DNA of 64,000 nucleotides, taken from NCBI GenBank assembly GCA_024343425.1, contig BRLC01000010.1, forward strand, positions 1-64,000, read 5' to 3'. Made by a program: the position numbers and the translations under genes. This stretch comes from Rhizobiaceae bacterium MnEN-MB40S (lineage in GTDB: Bacteria > Pseudomonadota > Alphaproteobacteria > Rhizobiales > Rhizobiaceae). Under the pieces are notes generated by a model. It saw only the letters and a program-made list of their open reading frames with translations. It had not been told where the DNA came from and ran no database searches. Positions 50,782-59,232 of the stretch are shown here, in pieces. Each line of letters opens with the position of its first letter. The first letter of the stretch is position 1.

Positions 50782-51626
50782 TATTCGTCCATTTCCTGAT
50801 CAAGTCTGAAGCCATCCCACTGGCCAATCCTGTTTCTGGTCGCCTCCCAGTCCTGCTCGGATACATTGGAGATTATCGCCTCGACAAGCGCAACAGCGCC
50901 GCAACTGGAATCCCACGCTGTTCCGCTCTCGATCGGCAATGCAAGCACTTCCGTTGCATGGCGGGCGATCGGAGAGAGCCACTTGTCGGTGATCACGATC
51001 ACCTGCGAACCGCGATCGCGGGCGGCCATGCCCGCCAATTTTTCAAGTCGCGGATCGTAACGCCGGAAATCCATCATGATGAGGATGTCCTGCGAACGCA
51101 TGCGCAGCAGGTATTCCGGCCAGACCTCCGGATCGGGCGGCAGGTGATAGACGTCGCGGCGTATCTGGCGCAGATGTCGTCCGAGATATTCCATGACGGT
51201 GTCGCTGATGCGTCCGCCGATCAGATAGACGGCGCGCTTCTTGTCAGCCGTCAACGCGCAAACGCGGTTGAACTGCGCTTCCGTCACCGCCTTGGAGACC
51301 TGCTGCAGGAGAACGGACGTGTTGTTCAGATAACCTTCGAGAAATCCGCTTCCGATCGGCTTGGTGCGGCGGCGCAGTTCGACCGGCGACTGCTGCCCCT
51401 CCTTGAGCTCGCCGATGAGACGGCGCTGGAAATCCTGGTAACCGTTGCAGCCGAGCTTCTGGATGAAACGGGTGATGGTCGGCGCTGAAATGTGGGTTTT
51501 CTCGGCGAGCGTCTGTATGGGCTCGAGCCCGGCGAACGGGTAGTCCGCCAGCAGCGCGGACGCCAGTTTGCGCTCCGTCGCCGTCAGGCTGTCGGACATT
51601 TCCCCGATTTGCTGTCGCAGATCCAT
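50781..51626 (-). CDS. RpiR (MurR) family transcriptional regulator
   Basis: A 281-residue regulator. The N-terminal HTH reads MDLRQQIGEMSDSLTATERKLASALLADYPFAGLEPIQTLAEKTHISAPTITRFIQKLGCNGYQDFQRRL (1-70); the C-terminal SIS phosphosugar-binding fold spans ~115-250 (KRAVYLIGGRISDTVMEYLGRHL ... DILIMMDFRRYDPRLEKLAGMAARDRGSQVIVITDKWLSPIARHATEVLAL). ATG 51626 is preferred over GTG 51662. It is divergent from the amidohydrolase/ABC operon and lies next to a tandem 18-bp repeat, so it likely controls both directions. Confidence 0.9.
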   Translation of the reverse strand: MDLRQQIGEMSDSLTATERKLASALLADYPFAGLEPIQTLAEKTHISAPTITRFIQKLGCNGYQDFQRRLIGELKEGQQSPVELRRRTKPIGSGFLEGYLNNTSVLLQQVSKAVTEAQFNRVCALTADKKRAVYLIGGRISDTVMEYLGRHLRQIRRDVYHLPPDPEVWPEYLLRMRSQDILIMMDFRRYDPRLEKLAGMAARDRGSQVIVITDKWLSPIARHATEVLALPIESGTAWDSSCGAVALVEAIISNVSEQDWEATRNRIGQWDGFRLDQEMDE

Positions 51627-51669
51627 TGCAATGTAATCCCTTGCAGAGCGCCAAACTCTCACTTTGAAA

Positions 51670-51705
51670 ATATTTCGTCAATATCGAATATTTCGTTGAC
51701 ATTGA
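51670..51705. promoter_or_regulatory. Tandem 18-bp direct repeat, candidate RpiR operator
   Basis: ATATTTCGTCAATATCGA (51670-51687) is followed immediately by ATATTTCGTTGACATTGA (51688-51705), 14 of 18 positions equal. It lies in the 125-bp divergent promoter region between the RpiR gene and the amidohydrolase operon. Direct repeats of the type ATATTTCG fit a dimer bound on one face of the helix. Confidence 0.55.
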
Positions 51706-51751
51706 TTGAATGTTTTCATCTACTGCCTCTCAACCAGAGGGCACTGAACAT

Positions 51752-52534
51752 ATGACGTCCTATGCCATGAGGCATGATTCTTCCCTGTTGCGGAATGACG
51801 ATCCACAACCTTTCGAGGTCGTGAACGGCGACAGCCCATCCCCGGTCGTGCTGGTGTGCGAGCACGCGGGGCGCGCCATTCCCTCAGACCTCAGGCATCT
51901 TGGACTGGCGCCGCAGATCATGGACATGCATATCGCCTATGACATCGGCGCCGGCGCTGTTGCCAGGCTCATCGCCGACGCACTCGATGCGCCCCTGGTG
52001 CTTCAGCCCTACAGCCGGCTGGTGATCGACTGCAATCGCCCGGTCGAAGCGGCCGATGCGATACCGGAAACCAGCGACGGCGTGGTCGTGCCGGGAAACC
52101 GGAACCTCTCGCAAGACAGCCACAAGCGCCGCGTGGAGGCGATTTTTGAACCCTTTCACCGGACAATTTCCGATCTGATCGAAAAATCGCACCGCACGAC
52201 CCTTGTCGCCATTCACAGCTTTACGAGGCATTTCAGCGGACTGCAGCGCCTGTGGGACGTCGGCTTCGCCTTTCGCGCCGATCGACAGACCGCAGAGTTT
52301 CTCGCCGACCAGTTGCGCCGTCGAGACCCGTCACTCCTGATCGGCATGAACGAACCCTATGCGATCGACGCCTCGGACTGGTCTATCCCGGCGCACGCAG
52401 AGGGGCGGAAACTCGCGCACAGCCTGATTGAAATTCGCAACGATCACTTGCGCGACGCCGCCGGTCATCGCCGATGGGCGGACCTGCTCAGCGGCGCCAT
52501 CGAGGAACTCGCTTCAAGAAAGGCGCCGTCATGA
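51752..52534 (+). CDS. N-formylglutamate amidohydrolase-family enzyme (HutG-like)
   Basis: A 260-residue enzyme of the FGase family: VVLVCEHAGRAIPSDLRHLGL (metal-binding Glu-His), DMHIAYDIGAGAVARLIADAL, SRLVIDCNRP, and VAIHSFTRHFSGLQRLWDVGFAF with a second metal His. Family members hydrolyse N-formyl-L-glutamate or similar N-acyl amino acids. There are no hut genes nearby; instead it starts an operon with an isochorismatase-like and an M20 enzyme. The stop overlaps the next start (ATGA). ATG 51752 is chosen over an upstream frame. Confidence 0.87.
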   Translation: MTSYAMRHDSSLLRNDDPQPFEVVNGDSPSPVVLVCEHAGRAIPSDLRHLGLAPQIMDMHIAYDIGAGAVARLIADALDAPLVLQPYSRLVIDCNRPVEAADAIPETSDGVVVPGNRNLSQDSHKRRVEAIFEPFHRTISDLIEKSHRTTLVAIHSFTRHFSGLQRLWDVGFAFRADRQTAEFLADQLRRRDPSLLIGMNEPYAIDASDWSIPAHAEGRKLAHSLIEIRNDHLRDAAGHRRWADLLSGAIEELASRKAPS

Positions 52535-53178
52535 CATTGACCCGCGATTTGCCTCTCACGCCCGAGCAATCCGCGCTGCTGTTCATAGATGTTCAGAATT
52601 TCTGCGCGCAACGCGACGGCGGCGAATTCAAGCATCTCGAGGACGCCGAGTTCGACGCAAAATACGGCTGGTTCTACGACCAGTTCAGGACACGCGTATT
52701 GCCCAACATGCAGCGTCTTCAGAAAGGATGCCGCGACGCCGGGATCGAAGTGCTCTACACCACGATCGAGAGCCTGACGAAAAACGGACGCGATCGCAGT
52801 CTCGATTACAAGATCACCGGTTTTCATGTTCCCAAAGGATCATGGGACGGCAAGGTCATCGACGAACTGGCTCCGGCCGACGACGAGATCGTTCTCCCGA
52901 AATCATCGTCCTCCGTCTTCGTCTCGACGCATATCGACTATCTCCTGCGCAATCTCGGCGTCCGGCAACTCGTCATCAGCGGGCTTGTGACGGACCAGTG
53001 CGTGGAAAGCGCCGTGCGAGACGCATGCGACCTCGGTTATCTCGTTACCCTGGTCAGCGATGCATGCGCCACATACAGCCAGGATCGGCACGAAAATTCG
53101 CTCAGGACGATCAAGGGATACTGCCGGCAGGTGACTACCGATCAACTTATCAAAGAAATTGGACAGGAGGCAGCATGA
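52531..53178 (+). CDS. Isochorismatase-like cysteine hydrolase
   Basis: A 215-residue hydrolase. The Asp-Lys-Cys triad can be placed: Asp in ALLFIDVQNFCA, Lys in EIVLPKSSSSVFVSTHIDYLLRNLGV and Cys in LVISGLVTDQCVESAVRDACDLGY (DQCV). The family cleaves amide bonds (nicotinamide, N-carbamoylsarcosine, ureidoacrylate, biuret) or isochorismate. In this operon an N-carbamoyl or amide substrate is more likely than isochorismate. Both its ends overlap the neighbours by four bases. Confidence 0.88.
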   Translation: MTLTRDLPLTPEQSALLFIDVQNFCAQRDGGEFKHLEDAEFDAKYGWFYDQFRTRVLPNMQRLQKGCRDAGIEVLYTTIESLTKNGRDRSLDYKITGFHVPKGSWDGKVIDELAPADDEIVLPKSSSSVFVSTHIDYLLRNLGVRQLVISGLVTDQCVESAVRDACDLGYLVTLVSDACATYSQDRHENSLRTIKGYCRQVTTDQLIKEIGQEAA

Positions 53179-54485
53179 GCAACGCTATCGAAGCCGTCTG
53201 GAAAGTAATCGACGACGATCCGGATTTCGTTCTCGAACTGACGCAGAATCTGGTGCGGGTCCCCTCGGTCAATCCGAAGTTCCAGGTCGATCCGGAACTC
53301 AACCGCGAACCGGAAGTGCAGGACATCATCCAGAAGCAACTCGAAACCGATGGATTTACGACGGAGCGCTGGGACGTGTTCCCCGACCGGCCCAACGTCA
53401 TTGGCGAATGGGAAGGCTCCGATGAAAAGAGCCTGATCCTGTGCGGACATATCGACGTGGTTCCGGTCGGAGACGATTCCCACTGGACGAAGGAGCCCTT
53501 CGGCGGCGAGATCGCCGACGGCCGGATCTGGGGGCGCGGCGCCATCGACATGAAGAGCGGCGTCGCCGCCTGCATGGCTGCGGCTCGCGCCATCCGCAAG
53601 GCCGGCGTCGAACTGGACGGCCGACTGGCGATCCACAGCGTCGTGGACGAGGAGGCCGGCGGTTTCGGCGCCATCGATATCGTCCGCAACAAGAGACTTG
53701 CCAAACGGGCGATCATCGCAGAGCCCACCTGGGGCAACGTCGTGCCGGCAGAGGGCGGATTGACCTGGGCGCGCGTCACCATTTTCGGAAAGCAGGCGCA
53801 CGCCGGATGGCGATTCAACTCGATCTGGCCGCAGGCGCATACCGCGGATCGGGTCGAGCCTGGCGTCAACGCCATCGAGCTGGCGAACCGGTTCCTCAAC
53901 GCCCTGCGGGACTTTGAGGCGAGCCGATGCCGCGATCACTGGCATCCGCTGGTTCCTGCGGGTCTTGCGACGATCAATCCCGGCGTTATCCGCGGCGGCG
54001 CGGGGATGGGCGAAGACGGCAATCCGATCATCATGTCCAACGCCGCGATCATCTCCGACGTCGTGACGATCGATCTCGACTACAAGTTCATGCCCGACGA
54101 GAATTTCGAGGACGTGAAGGCCGAATTCGAGGCGTTCCTGCAGAATTTCGCGGCCATGGACCCGTGGATGCGCGAGCACCCGCCGAAAGTACTCTGGGAC
54201 CTGTTTGACCTGAATTTCCCGCCCATGAACACGCCGGTCGACCACCCGCTCGTCACATCCATCTGCGAGAGGGCCGGCCAGGTCCAGAAGACTCCGCCGG
54301 TCGTCAAGGGATTCGAGGCCGTGACCGACGCCGCCCACTATGCGGGCGCCGAGGTGGACGCCGTGATCTATGGCGCCACCGGAGACGGCTTCCACGCCTA
54401 TGACGAATGCGTCGATATCGAAAGCCTCATCGACGCGACCAAGGTCATCGCCGCGGCGGTGATCGACAATTGCGGCACCAGATAA
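53175..54485 (+). CDS. M20 family amidohydrolase (ArgE/DapE/ACY1 type)
   Basis: A 436-residue di-metal deacylase. Metal motifs are LILCGHIDVVPVGDDSHWTKEPFGGEIADGRIWGRGAIDMKSGVAACM (H and bridging D), SVVDEEAGGFG (catalytic and metal Glu) and the C-terminal GFEAVTDAAHYAGAEVDAVIYGATGDGFHAYDECVDIESL. It should release the amino acid from an N-acyl or N-carbamoyl derivative. ATG 53175, preceded by GACAGGAGGCAGC, overlaps the isochorismatase stop. The ABC receptor gene follows 28 bp on. Confidence 0.9.
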   Translation: MSNAIEAVWKVIDDDPDFVLELTQNLVRVPSVNPKFQVDPELNREPEVQDIIQKQLETDGFTTERWDVFPDRPNVIGEWEGSDEKSLILCGHIDVVPVGDDSHWTKEPFGGEIADGRIWGRGAIDMKSGVAACMAAARAIRKAGVELDGRLAIHSVVDEEAGGFGAIDIVRNKRLAKRAIIAEPTWGNVVPAEGGLTWARVTIFGKQAHAGWRFNSIWPQAHTADRVEPGVNAIELANRFLNALRDFEASRCRDHWHPLVPAGLATINPGVIRGGAGMGEDGNPIIMSNAAIISDVVTIDLDYKFMPDENFEDVKAEFEAFLQNFAAMDPWMREHPPKVLWDLFDLNFPPMNTPVDHPLVTSICERAGQVQKTPPVVKGFEAVTDAAHYAGAEVDAVIYGATGDGFHAYDECVDIESLIDATKVIAAAVIDNCGTR

Positions 54486-54513
54486 TGCAAACCCGATCAA
54501 CAAGGAGAAAGCT

Positions 54514-55746
54514 ATGTTGAACAGACGAATGCTGCTTGGCGCTGCTTCCGCGCTGGTTCTGGCCTGCTCGGCAGGCATGGCGCAGGCCGATGTCGTTAAA
54601 ATCGGCGTCCTGGCGCCGGTCACCGGCAAGGCCGCGGCCGACGGACAGGAAATGGTCAACGGCGTCCAACTCGCCGTCGACGAACTGAACGCCAAAGGCG
54701 GGATCGACGGCAACACGTTCGAAGTCGTTGTCGGCGATGTCGGCGATGCGAGCGCGGACGCGGTCGCTACCGCCGCAGAACGCCTGCTCGGCGATCGCGA
54801 CATGGGCGCGATCATGACCGGTTACGCATCCGGCTCGAACTTCGAAATCGAGATGATGGCCGAGCAGGACATGATCTATCTGATTTCAGCGAACTCGGCC
54901 CAGACGGAGGGAATCATTGCGCCCAGCCCGGACGATTTCATGACGGTCTGGTCAACAACGCCCTCCTATGACGGTTACAACACAGAGATCGTGCCCGTGA
55001 TCGAGGGGCTCTCCGAAAGCGGCAAGCTCAGCCTTCCGAACAAGAAGGTCGCGATCATCTCATCCGACAATCCCTATTCCAAGACGATCGCCGAAGGCAT
55101 GGTCGAGTCGTTCACCAAGGCCGGATGGGATGTCACGGAAAACGATCTCGTTCCCTTCGGCGAGATCAATGACTGGCGCGCCTTTCTCGCCAAGATCCGT
55201 CAGGATCCCCCGGCCGTTCTCATCAACACCGACTATGTTTCAGCCAACGCGGCGACCTTCATGACGCAATTCATGGAAGACCCGACAAACAGTCTCGTCT
55301 TCATCCAGTACGCGCCGTCGGTTCCGGAGTTCCTGGAACTGACGAAGGAGAAATCCTCCGGCGTGGTCTACAATCTGCTGGGCGGGGTGCTGAACACGCC
55401 GACCAATCCGCGCGCCGCGGAAATCCTCGAGAAATACAAGGCGGCCTACGGAACTGAACCAGGCACCTACGGGCCTGGCCTCTACGAACAGGTGATGATC
55501 TACGCAGACGCGCTCGACAAGGTCGGCGATCCTTCAAAGAAGCTCGAAATCGGCGAAGCGATCGGCAAGACGAACAAGCAGACCGTCAGCGGCAACATCC
55601 AGTTCGACCCCGCGACGCACCTGTCGGTCCAGAGCAATGACGGCGTGCCGATCCAGTTCTACCAGATCCGCGATGGGGAGCGCATCCTGTTCTACCCGGA
55701 CAAGTACGCAACGGGCGAGTTCGAACAGCCGTCCTGGATGAAATAG
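54514..55746 (+). CDS. ABC transporter substrate-binding protein (LivJ/AmiC/UrtA-like)
   Basis: A 410-residue periplasmic receptor. Signal peptide 1-25 ([10 protein letters not shown] before DVV). The mature start [38 protein letters not shown] is the branched-chain/amide-binding family signature. It is the receptor for the LivGFHM-type genes downstream and follows the three hydrolases, so the ligand is probably their substrate, an N-substituted amino acid or small amide. A strong stem-loop follows the stop codon. Confidence 0.9.
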   Translation: MLNRRMLLGAASALVLACSAGMAQADVVKIGVLAPVTGKAAADGQEMVNGVQLAVDELNAKGGIDGNTFEVVVGDVGDASADAVATAAERLLGDRDMGAIMTGYASGSNFEIEMMAEQDMIYLISANSAQTEGIIAPSPDDFMTVWSTTPSYDGYNTEIVPVIEGLSESGKLSLPNKKVAIISSDNPYSKTIAEGMVESFTKAGWDVTENDLVPFGEINDWRAFLAKIRQDPPAVLINTDYVSANAATFMTQFMEDPTNSLVFIQYAPSVPEFLELTKEKSSGVVYNLLGGVLNTPTNPRAAEILEKYKAAYGTEPGTYGPGLYEQVMIYADALDKVGDPSKKLEIGEAIGKTNKQTVSGNIQFDPATHLSVQSNDGVPIQFYQIRDGERILFYPDKYATGEFEQPSWMK

Positions 55747-55756
55747 CAACCGAAAA

Positions 55757-55782
55757 GCCGGGTCGGAGCAATTCGACCCGGC
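55757..55782 (+). other. Stem-loop after the receptor gene
   Basis: GCCGGGTCG (55757-55765) and CGACCCGGC (55774-55782) form a perfect 9-bp stem with an 8-nt loop, 10 bp after the receptor stop and 18 bp before the ATPase start. No T-run follows, so a role in receptor mRNA stability or partial termination is more likely than full termination. It parallels the hairpin at 1859-1901. Confidence 0.6.
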
Positions 55783-55800
55783 GCCCCACCGGTAGTTTCA

Positions 55801-56532
55801 ATGACCAATGCGATAATCGAGGTTGTGGACGCCTGCAAATCGTTCGGGGGGCTGAAAGCCGTCAAGGACGTGTCCTTCACCGTAGGGGCCGGAGAAATAT
55901 TCGGCATCGCCGGTCCGAACGGTTCGGGCAAGAGCACGCTGTTCAATCTCATGACCGGCATCCCCTACGGACCGACGAGCGGCGAAATACGTTTCGACGG
56001 AACACGCATCGACCGCTGGCCCGCCCACGCAATCGCCCGGTCCGGGCTCTGCCGGACATTCCAGAAGGATGCGGAGTTTCCCGATTTGACCGTTCTGGAA
56101 ACGCTGCTGGTCAGCGCCGTTTACAACGGCGACCTTTCGGCCTCGGAGGCCGCGAACGAAGCGCAGAGCGTTCTCGAACTCGCGCAGTTCGACCCAAACC
56201 GCGTGGACATGCTCTCAAGCGAGCTCTCCGTTTATGAAAAGAAGCAGCTCATGATCGCCTCGGCCCTGATTTCGAAGCCGAAGGTTCTGATGCTGGACGA
56301 GCCGGCCTCTGGTTTGACGAAACCTGAAATCGCGAAGCTCGACGCGTTGCTGCTCGGCGTGAACCGGGCGGGCGTCACCATTTTGCTGATCGAACATGTG
56401 CTGAGCCTGCTGCTCTCCGTGTCACAACGGCTTATCGTGCTCAACCAGGGCGCCATTCTGGCCCAAGGTCTGCCGGCGGATGTGGTCAAGGACCCGGCCG
56501 TCGCGGAAGCCTATCTCGGAGGCGGCGTCTGA
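55801..56532 (+). CDS. LivG-type ABC transporter ATP-binding protein with divergent signature motif
   Basis: A 243-residue ATPase. Walker A is GPNGSGKST (~38-46), Walker [12 protein letters not shown] and the H-loop LIEHVL. The signature region reads [15 protein letters not shown] where LivG proteins normally have LS/P-x-GQ; the invariant Gly is Tyr and Gln is Glu. Its partner LivF-type protein has a canonical LSGGE. The ATP site built from this signature and the partner's Walker A may therefore be weak. It energises uptake by the downstream permeases; overlaps the next gene by one base. Confidence 0.88.
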   Translation: MTNAIIEVVDACKSFGGLKAVKDVSFTVGAGEIFGIAGPNGSGKSTLFNLMTGIPYGPTSGEIRFDGTRIDRWPAHAIARSGLCRTFQKDAEFPDLTVLETLLVSAVYNGDLSASEAANEAQSVLELAQFDPNRVDMLSSELSVYEKKQLMIASALISKPKVLMLDEPASGLTKPEIAKLDALLLGVNRAGVTILLIEHVLSLLLSVSQRLIVLNQGAILAQGLPADVVKDPAVAEAYLGGGV

Positions 56533-57254
56533 TGGAACGGCTTCTCGAGGTTTCCGATCTTTCCGCAGGCTATGGCGCCGTCACCGTGCTTCGCGGGATC
56601 GATATCCATCTGGACGCGGGCGAAAGCATCGGCCTGTTCGGCCCGAACGGACATGGCAAGACCACGCTGCTCAAGACCATTTCAGGCCTGATCCGGCCGA
56701 CGGCCGGCGCCATTCGGTTTTCAGGAGATGACATCACGGCGGCGCGACCGCCCGACATCGTCAACGCCGGGCTGATCCACTCACCGCAAGGCAACACGCT
56801 GTTCGGCGACATGCAGGTGCACGAAACGCTCGAACTGGCGTCAATTGCCAAGCGGGCGAAAGGCGACAGTCGCAAGAACCTGAAATCCGTCTTCGACCTG
56901 TTTCCAAGGCTGGAAGAACGCCGGACGCAGAAGGCGAAGACCTTGTCGGGCGGCGAACGGCAGATGCTTTCGATCGGCTGCGCGCTGATGTGCGTTCCCA
57001 AGCTGCTGATGCTGGACGAACCGACGCTGGGCCTTTCGCCGCGCCTGAAGAAGGAACTGGCCGCCGCTGTCGGCGACATCGCCAAAAGCGGCGTGCCGCT
57101 GGTGGTCGTCGAGCAGGACGTCGAGTTCCTGATGGCGTTGACGGACCGGCTCTACATGATCGAGCACGGCGAGGTCGTACGGGAGATCGACAAGGCGAAT
57201 GCGCCTGACCATGAGGAGGTCATGAAACTCTATTTCGGCGAGGTCTCCCATTGA
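56532..57254 (+). CDS. LivF-type ABC transporter ATP-binding protein
   Basis: A 240-residue ATPase: Walker A GPNGHGKTT (~36-44), Q-loop IHSPQGNTLFGDMQVHETL, signature KTLSGGERQMLSIGCAL, Walker B LLMLDEPTLGLSP, H-loop VVVEQDVEFL with Gln in place of the usual His, as in many LivF proteins. It pairs with the LivG-type protein encoded just upstream and overlaps the LivH-type gene by four bases. Confidence 0.9.
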   Translation: MERLLEVSDLSAGYGAVTVLRGIDIHLDAGESIGLFGPNGHGKTTLLKTISGLIRPTAGAIRFSGDDITAARPPDIVNAGLIHSPQGNTLFGDMQVHETLELASIAKRAKGDSRKNLKSVFDLFPRLEERRTQKAKTLSGGERQMLSIGCALMCVPKLLMLDEPTLGLSPRLKKELAAAVGDIAKSGVPLVVVEQDVEFLMALTDRLYMIEHGEVVREIDKANAPDHEEVMKLYFGEVSH

Positions 57255-58120
57255 TCGACACGCTCTTTGCGACCCTTGTTTCGGGCCTTGTTCTCGGCTC
57301 GCTCTACGCCCTGATGGCGAGCGGCCTCAGCGTTGTGTGGACAACGCTCGGCGTCTTCAATTTTGCGCATGGCGCCTTGATGATGATCGGGGCTTTCTTT
57401 GCGTGGACGCTGGTCGAGCCTGTGGGCCTGCCCCTGCCGGTGGGCATATTGTGCGGCGCGCTCGGCGCCGCCGCAATCGGGATCGTGATCGAACGTCTGC
57501 TCGTGCGGCCCTATTACGGCAACCGCAACATGCTGCTGATTACGGTGATGACGACGCTTGCGGCCATGATCATCCTGGAAAAGAGCGCCCAGATGATCTG
57601 GGGAGCGCGGCTGAAACAGCTGCCGCGACTGATCGACGGCGAGATTTCGATCGCAAGCGCCACCATCTCCGCCCATGAAGCCGTGATGATCGTGCTTGCG
57701 CCTCTCGTGCTTGCCGCCATCTGGGCCTTCACCGTCAGGACCAATATCGGCCGGTCGCTGCGCGCGGTTGGCCAGAACCAGGATTCGGCGGCGCTGATCG
57801 GCATCAACGTGCCTTTCGCCTTTGCGCTGGCCTTCGGGATTTCGGCGGCGCTGGCGGGTCTGACGGGCGCATTGCTTGGCTCCATTCGCTTCATCACGCC
57901 CGCCATGGGCGCCGATCCGCTGACCAAGGCGATGATCGTGGTGATCTTCGGCGGGCTTGGCAGCCTGGGCGCGACCGCCGGCGCCGCCTATCTGATCGGA
58001 ATGATAGAGGCCATACTCGTCCTCTGGCTCGGGCTCTACTGGACGCCCTTCGTGCTGTTCCTGATCATGATCGTCGTCCTTGTCTTCAGGCCGAACGGAA
58101 TATTCGGAGGCAACCAATGA
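57251..58120 (+). CDS. LivH-type ABC transporter permease
   Basis: A 289-residue permease with about eight membrane helices. GLVLGSLYALMASGLSVVWTTLGVFNFAHGALMMIGAFFAW (~12-53) is the LivH start, and the coupling loop VRTNIGRSLRAVGQNQDSAALIGINVPFAFALAFGISAALAGLTGAL (~163-210) is typical. It forms the channel with the LivM-type protein, whose gene overlaps by four bases. Confidence 0.92.
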   Translation: MIDTLFATLVSGLVLGSLYALMASGLSVVWTTLGVFNFAHGALMMIGAFFAWTLVEPVGLPLPVGILCGALGAAAIGIVIERLLVRPYYGNRNMLLITVMTTLAAMIILEKSAQMIWGARLKQLPRLIDGEISIASATISAHEAVMIVLAPLVLAAIWAFTVRTNIGRSLRAVGQNQDSAALIGINVPFAFALAFGISAALAGLTGALLGSIRFITPAMGADPLTKAMIVVIFGGLGSLGATAGAAYLIGMIEAILVLWLGLYWTPFVLFLIMIVVLVFRPNGIFGGNQ

Positions 58121-59064
58121 CCCCGATGATCAGAAACGTCGTTCTGCCGCTTGCGGCGCTGATTGCGCTGGCGCTTACGCCGATCTTCGTGATCGACAGC
58201 TACACGCGCCACCTGTTCATCATCGCCTTCATCTACGCGATCATCGCCTCGAACTGGAACTTGAGCCTCGGCCAGTGCGGGGTCTTCAATTTCGGCCATC
58301 TGACATTCTTCGGCGTGGGCGTCTACACGACTGCGATCCTCGCCAAGACGGTCGGGCTCAATCCGCTTCTGGCGATCGCCGCCGCCGGCGTCACGGCGCC
58401 AATCGTCGCATTTCTGATGGCGGCGCCGGTCGCCCGGCTCAAGGGCATCTATGTGGTGCTGGTGACCTTCGCTTTCAGCCAGCTTGTCATGCAGCTTGTG
58501 CTGAGCCAGTCGCAGATCACAGGCGGCGCCGAAGGCATGGTGCGCATTCCCTATCTGAAGATCGGAGACTACTCCTTCATCCGCGACTACAAGCTCGGCT
58601 ACTACTACCTGTGTCTTGGCCTGCTCGTCGTCTCCACCATCTTCCTCATCCTGATAGCCCGCTCGCCCTTCGGCAAATCCCTGAAGGCTGTGCGCGACGC
58701 GGAAGACTACGCTGTGTCGCGCGGAATATCGGTGTCGCGGCAGCGTGTGCTGGCGCTGGCGCTCAGCGCCATATTTACCGGCGTCGCCGGCGGTTTCTAC
58801 GCAATCTATCTGCGGGTCGCCTCTCCGGAGGTGTTCGGTTTCGGCACCTTGACGCTTGCGCTGTCCATGCTGCTGATCGGAGGCGTTGGAACCACCTACG
58901 GGCCGATTGTCGCCGCGCTCGCCATATCCTTCGCAACGGAATCGCTGGCCGGAATACGCGGCTTCGAGGAAGCGCGATACATCGTTATCGCCGTCGCCAT
59001 GATATTGGTGCTTCGGCTTGCGCCCGAAGGCATATTGGGATTATTCAGGCGACTTACGGGATAG
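58117..59064 (+). CDS. LivM-type ABC transporter permease
   Basis: A 315-residue permease with about nine membrane helices. ASNWNLSLGQCGVFNFGHLTFFGVGVYTTAIL (~45-76) and the coupling loop IARSPFGKSLKAVRDAEDYAVSRGISVSRQRVLALALSAIFTGVAGGFYA (~181-230) are standard LivM text. It completes the ABC importer and is the last gene of the operon begun at 51752. Confidence 0.92.
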   Translation: MTPMIRNVVLPLAALIALALTPIFVIDSYTRHLFIIAFIYAIIASNWNLSLGQCGVFNFGHLTFFGVGVYTTAILAKTVGLNPLLAIAAAGVTAPIVAFLMAAPVARLKGIYVVLVTFAFSQLVMQLVLSQSQITGGAEGMVRIPYLKIGDYSFIRDYKLGYYYLCLGLLVVSTIFLILIARSPFGKSLKAVRDAEDYAVSRGISVSRQRVLALALSAIFTGVAGGFYAIYLRVASPEVFGFGTLTLALSMLLIGGVGTTYGPIVAALAISFATESLAGIRGFEEARYIVIAVAMILVLRLAPEGILGLFRRLTG

Positions 59065-59098
59065 CGGCGCGCCGCCAATCCGATTTGTCTTCCGGGCT

Positions 59099-59126
59099 TT
59101 GACTGGCGGCCCCACCGGTCTATAGC
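59099..59126 (+). promoter_or_regulatory. Possible promoter of the MATE pump gene
   Basis: TTGACT (59099-59104), 16 bases, TATAGC (59121-59126), 107 bp before the ATG at 59233. Hexamers are near consensus for a housekeeping promoter and lie in the only non-coding gap before the gene. Confidence 0.4.
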
Positions 59127-59232
59127 TGGCTGGATTGCTTCAAAGCGAGTCTCTCATGCCTGTCTTCAGGCCGTTCGCGGCCGCCCTTGCCCTGTCCTGC
59201 AAGAACCCTGCTTCCTTCGCGACTGTCGCCTG

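Noticed and set aside
53142-54815. A 557-codon minus-strand open frame.
   Set aside because: Antisense to the M20 enzyme and the receptor gene, both strongly supported on the plus strand.
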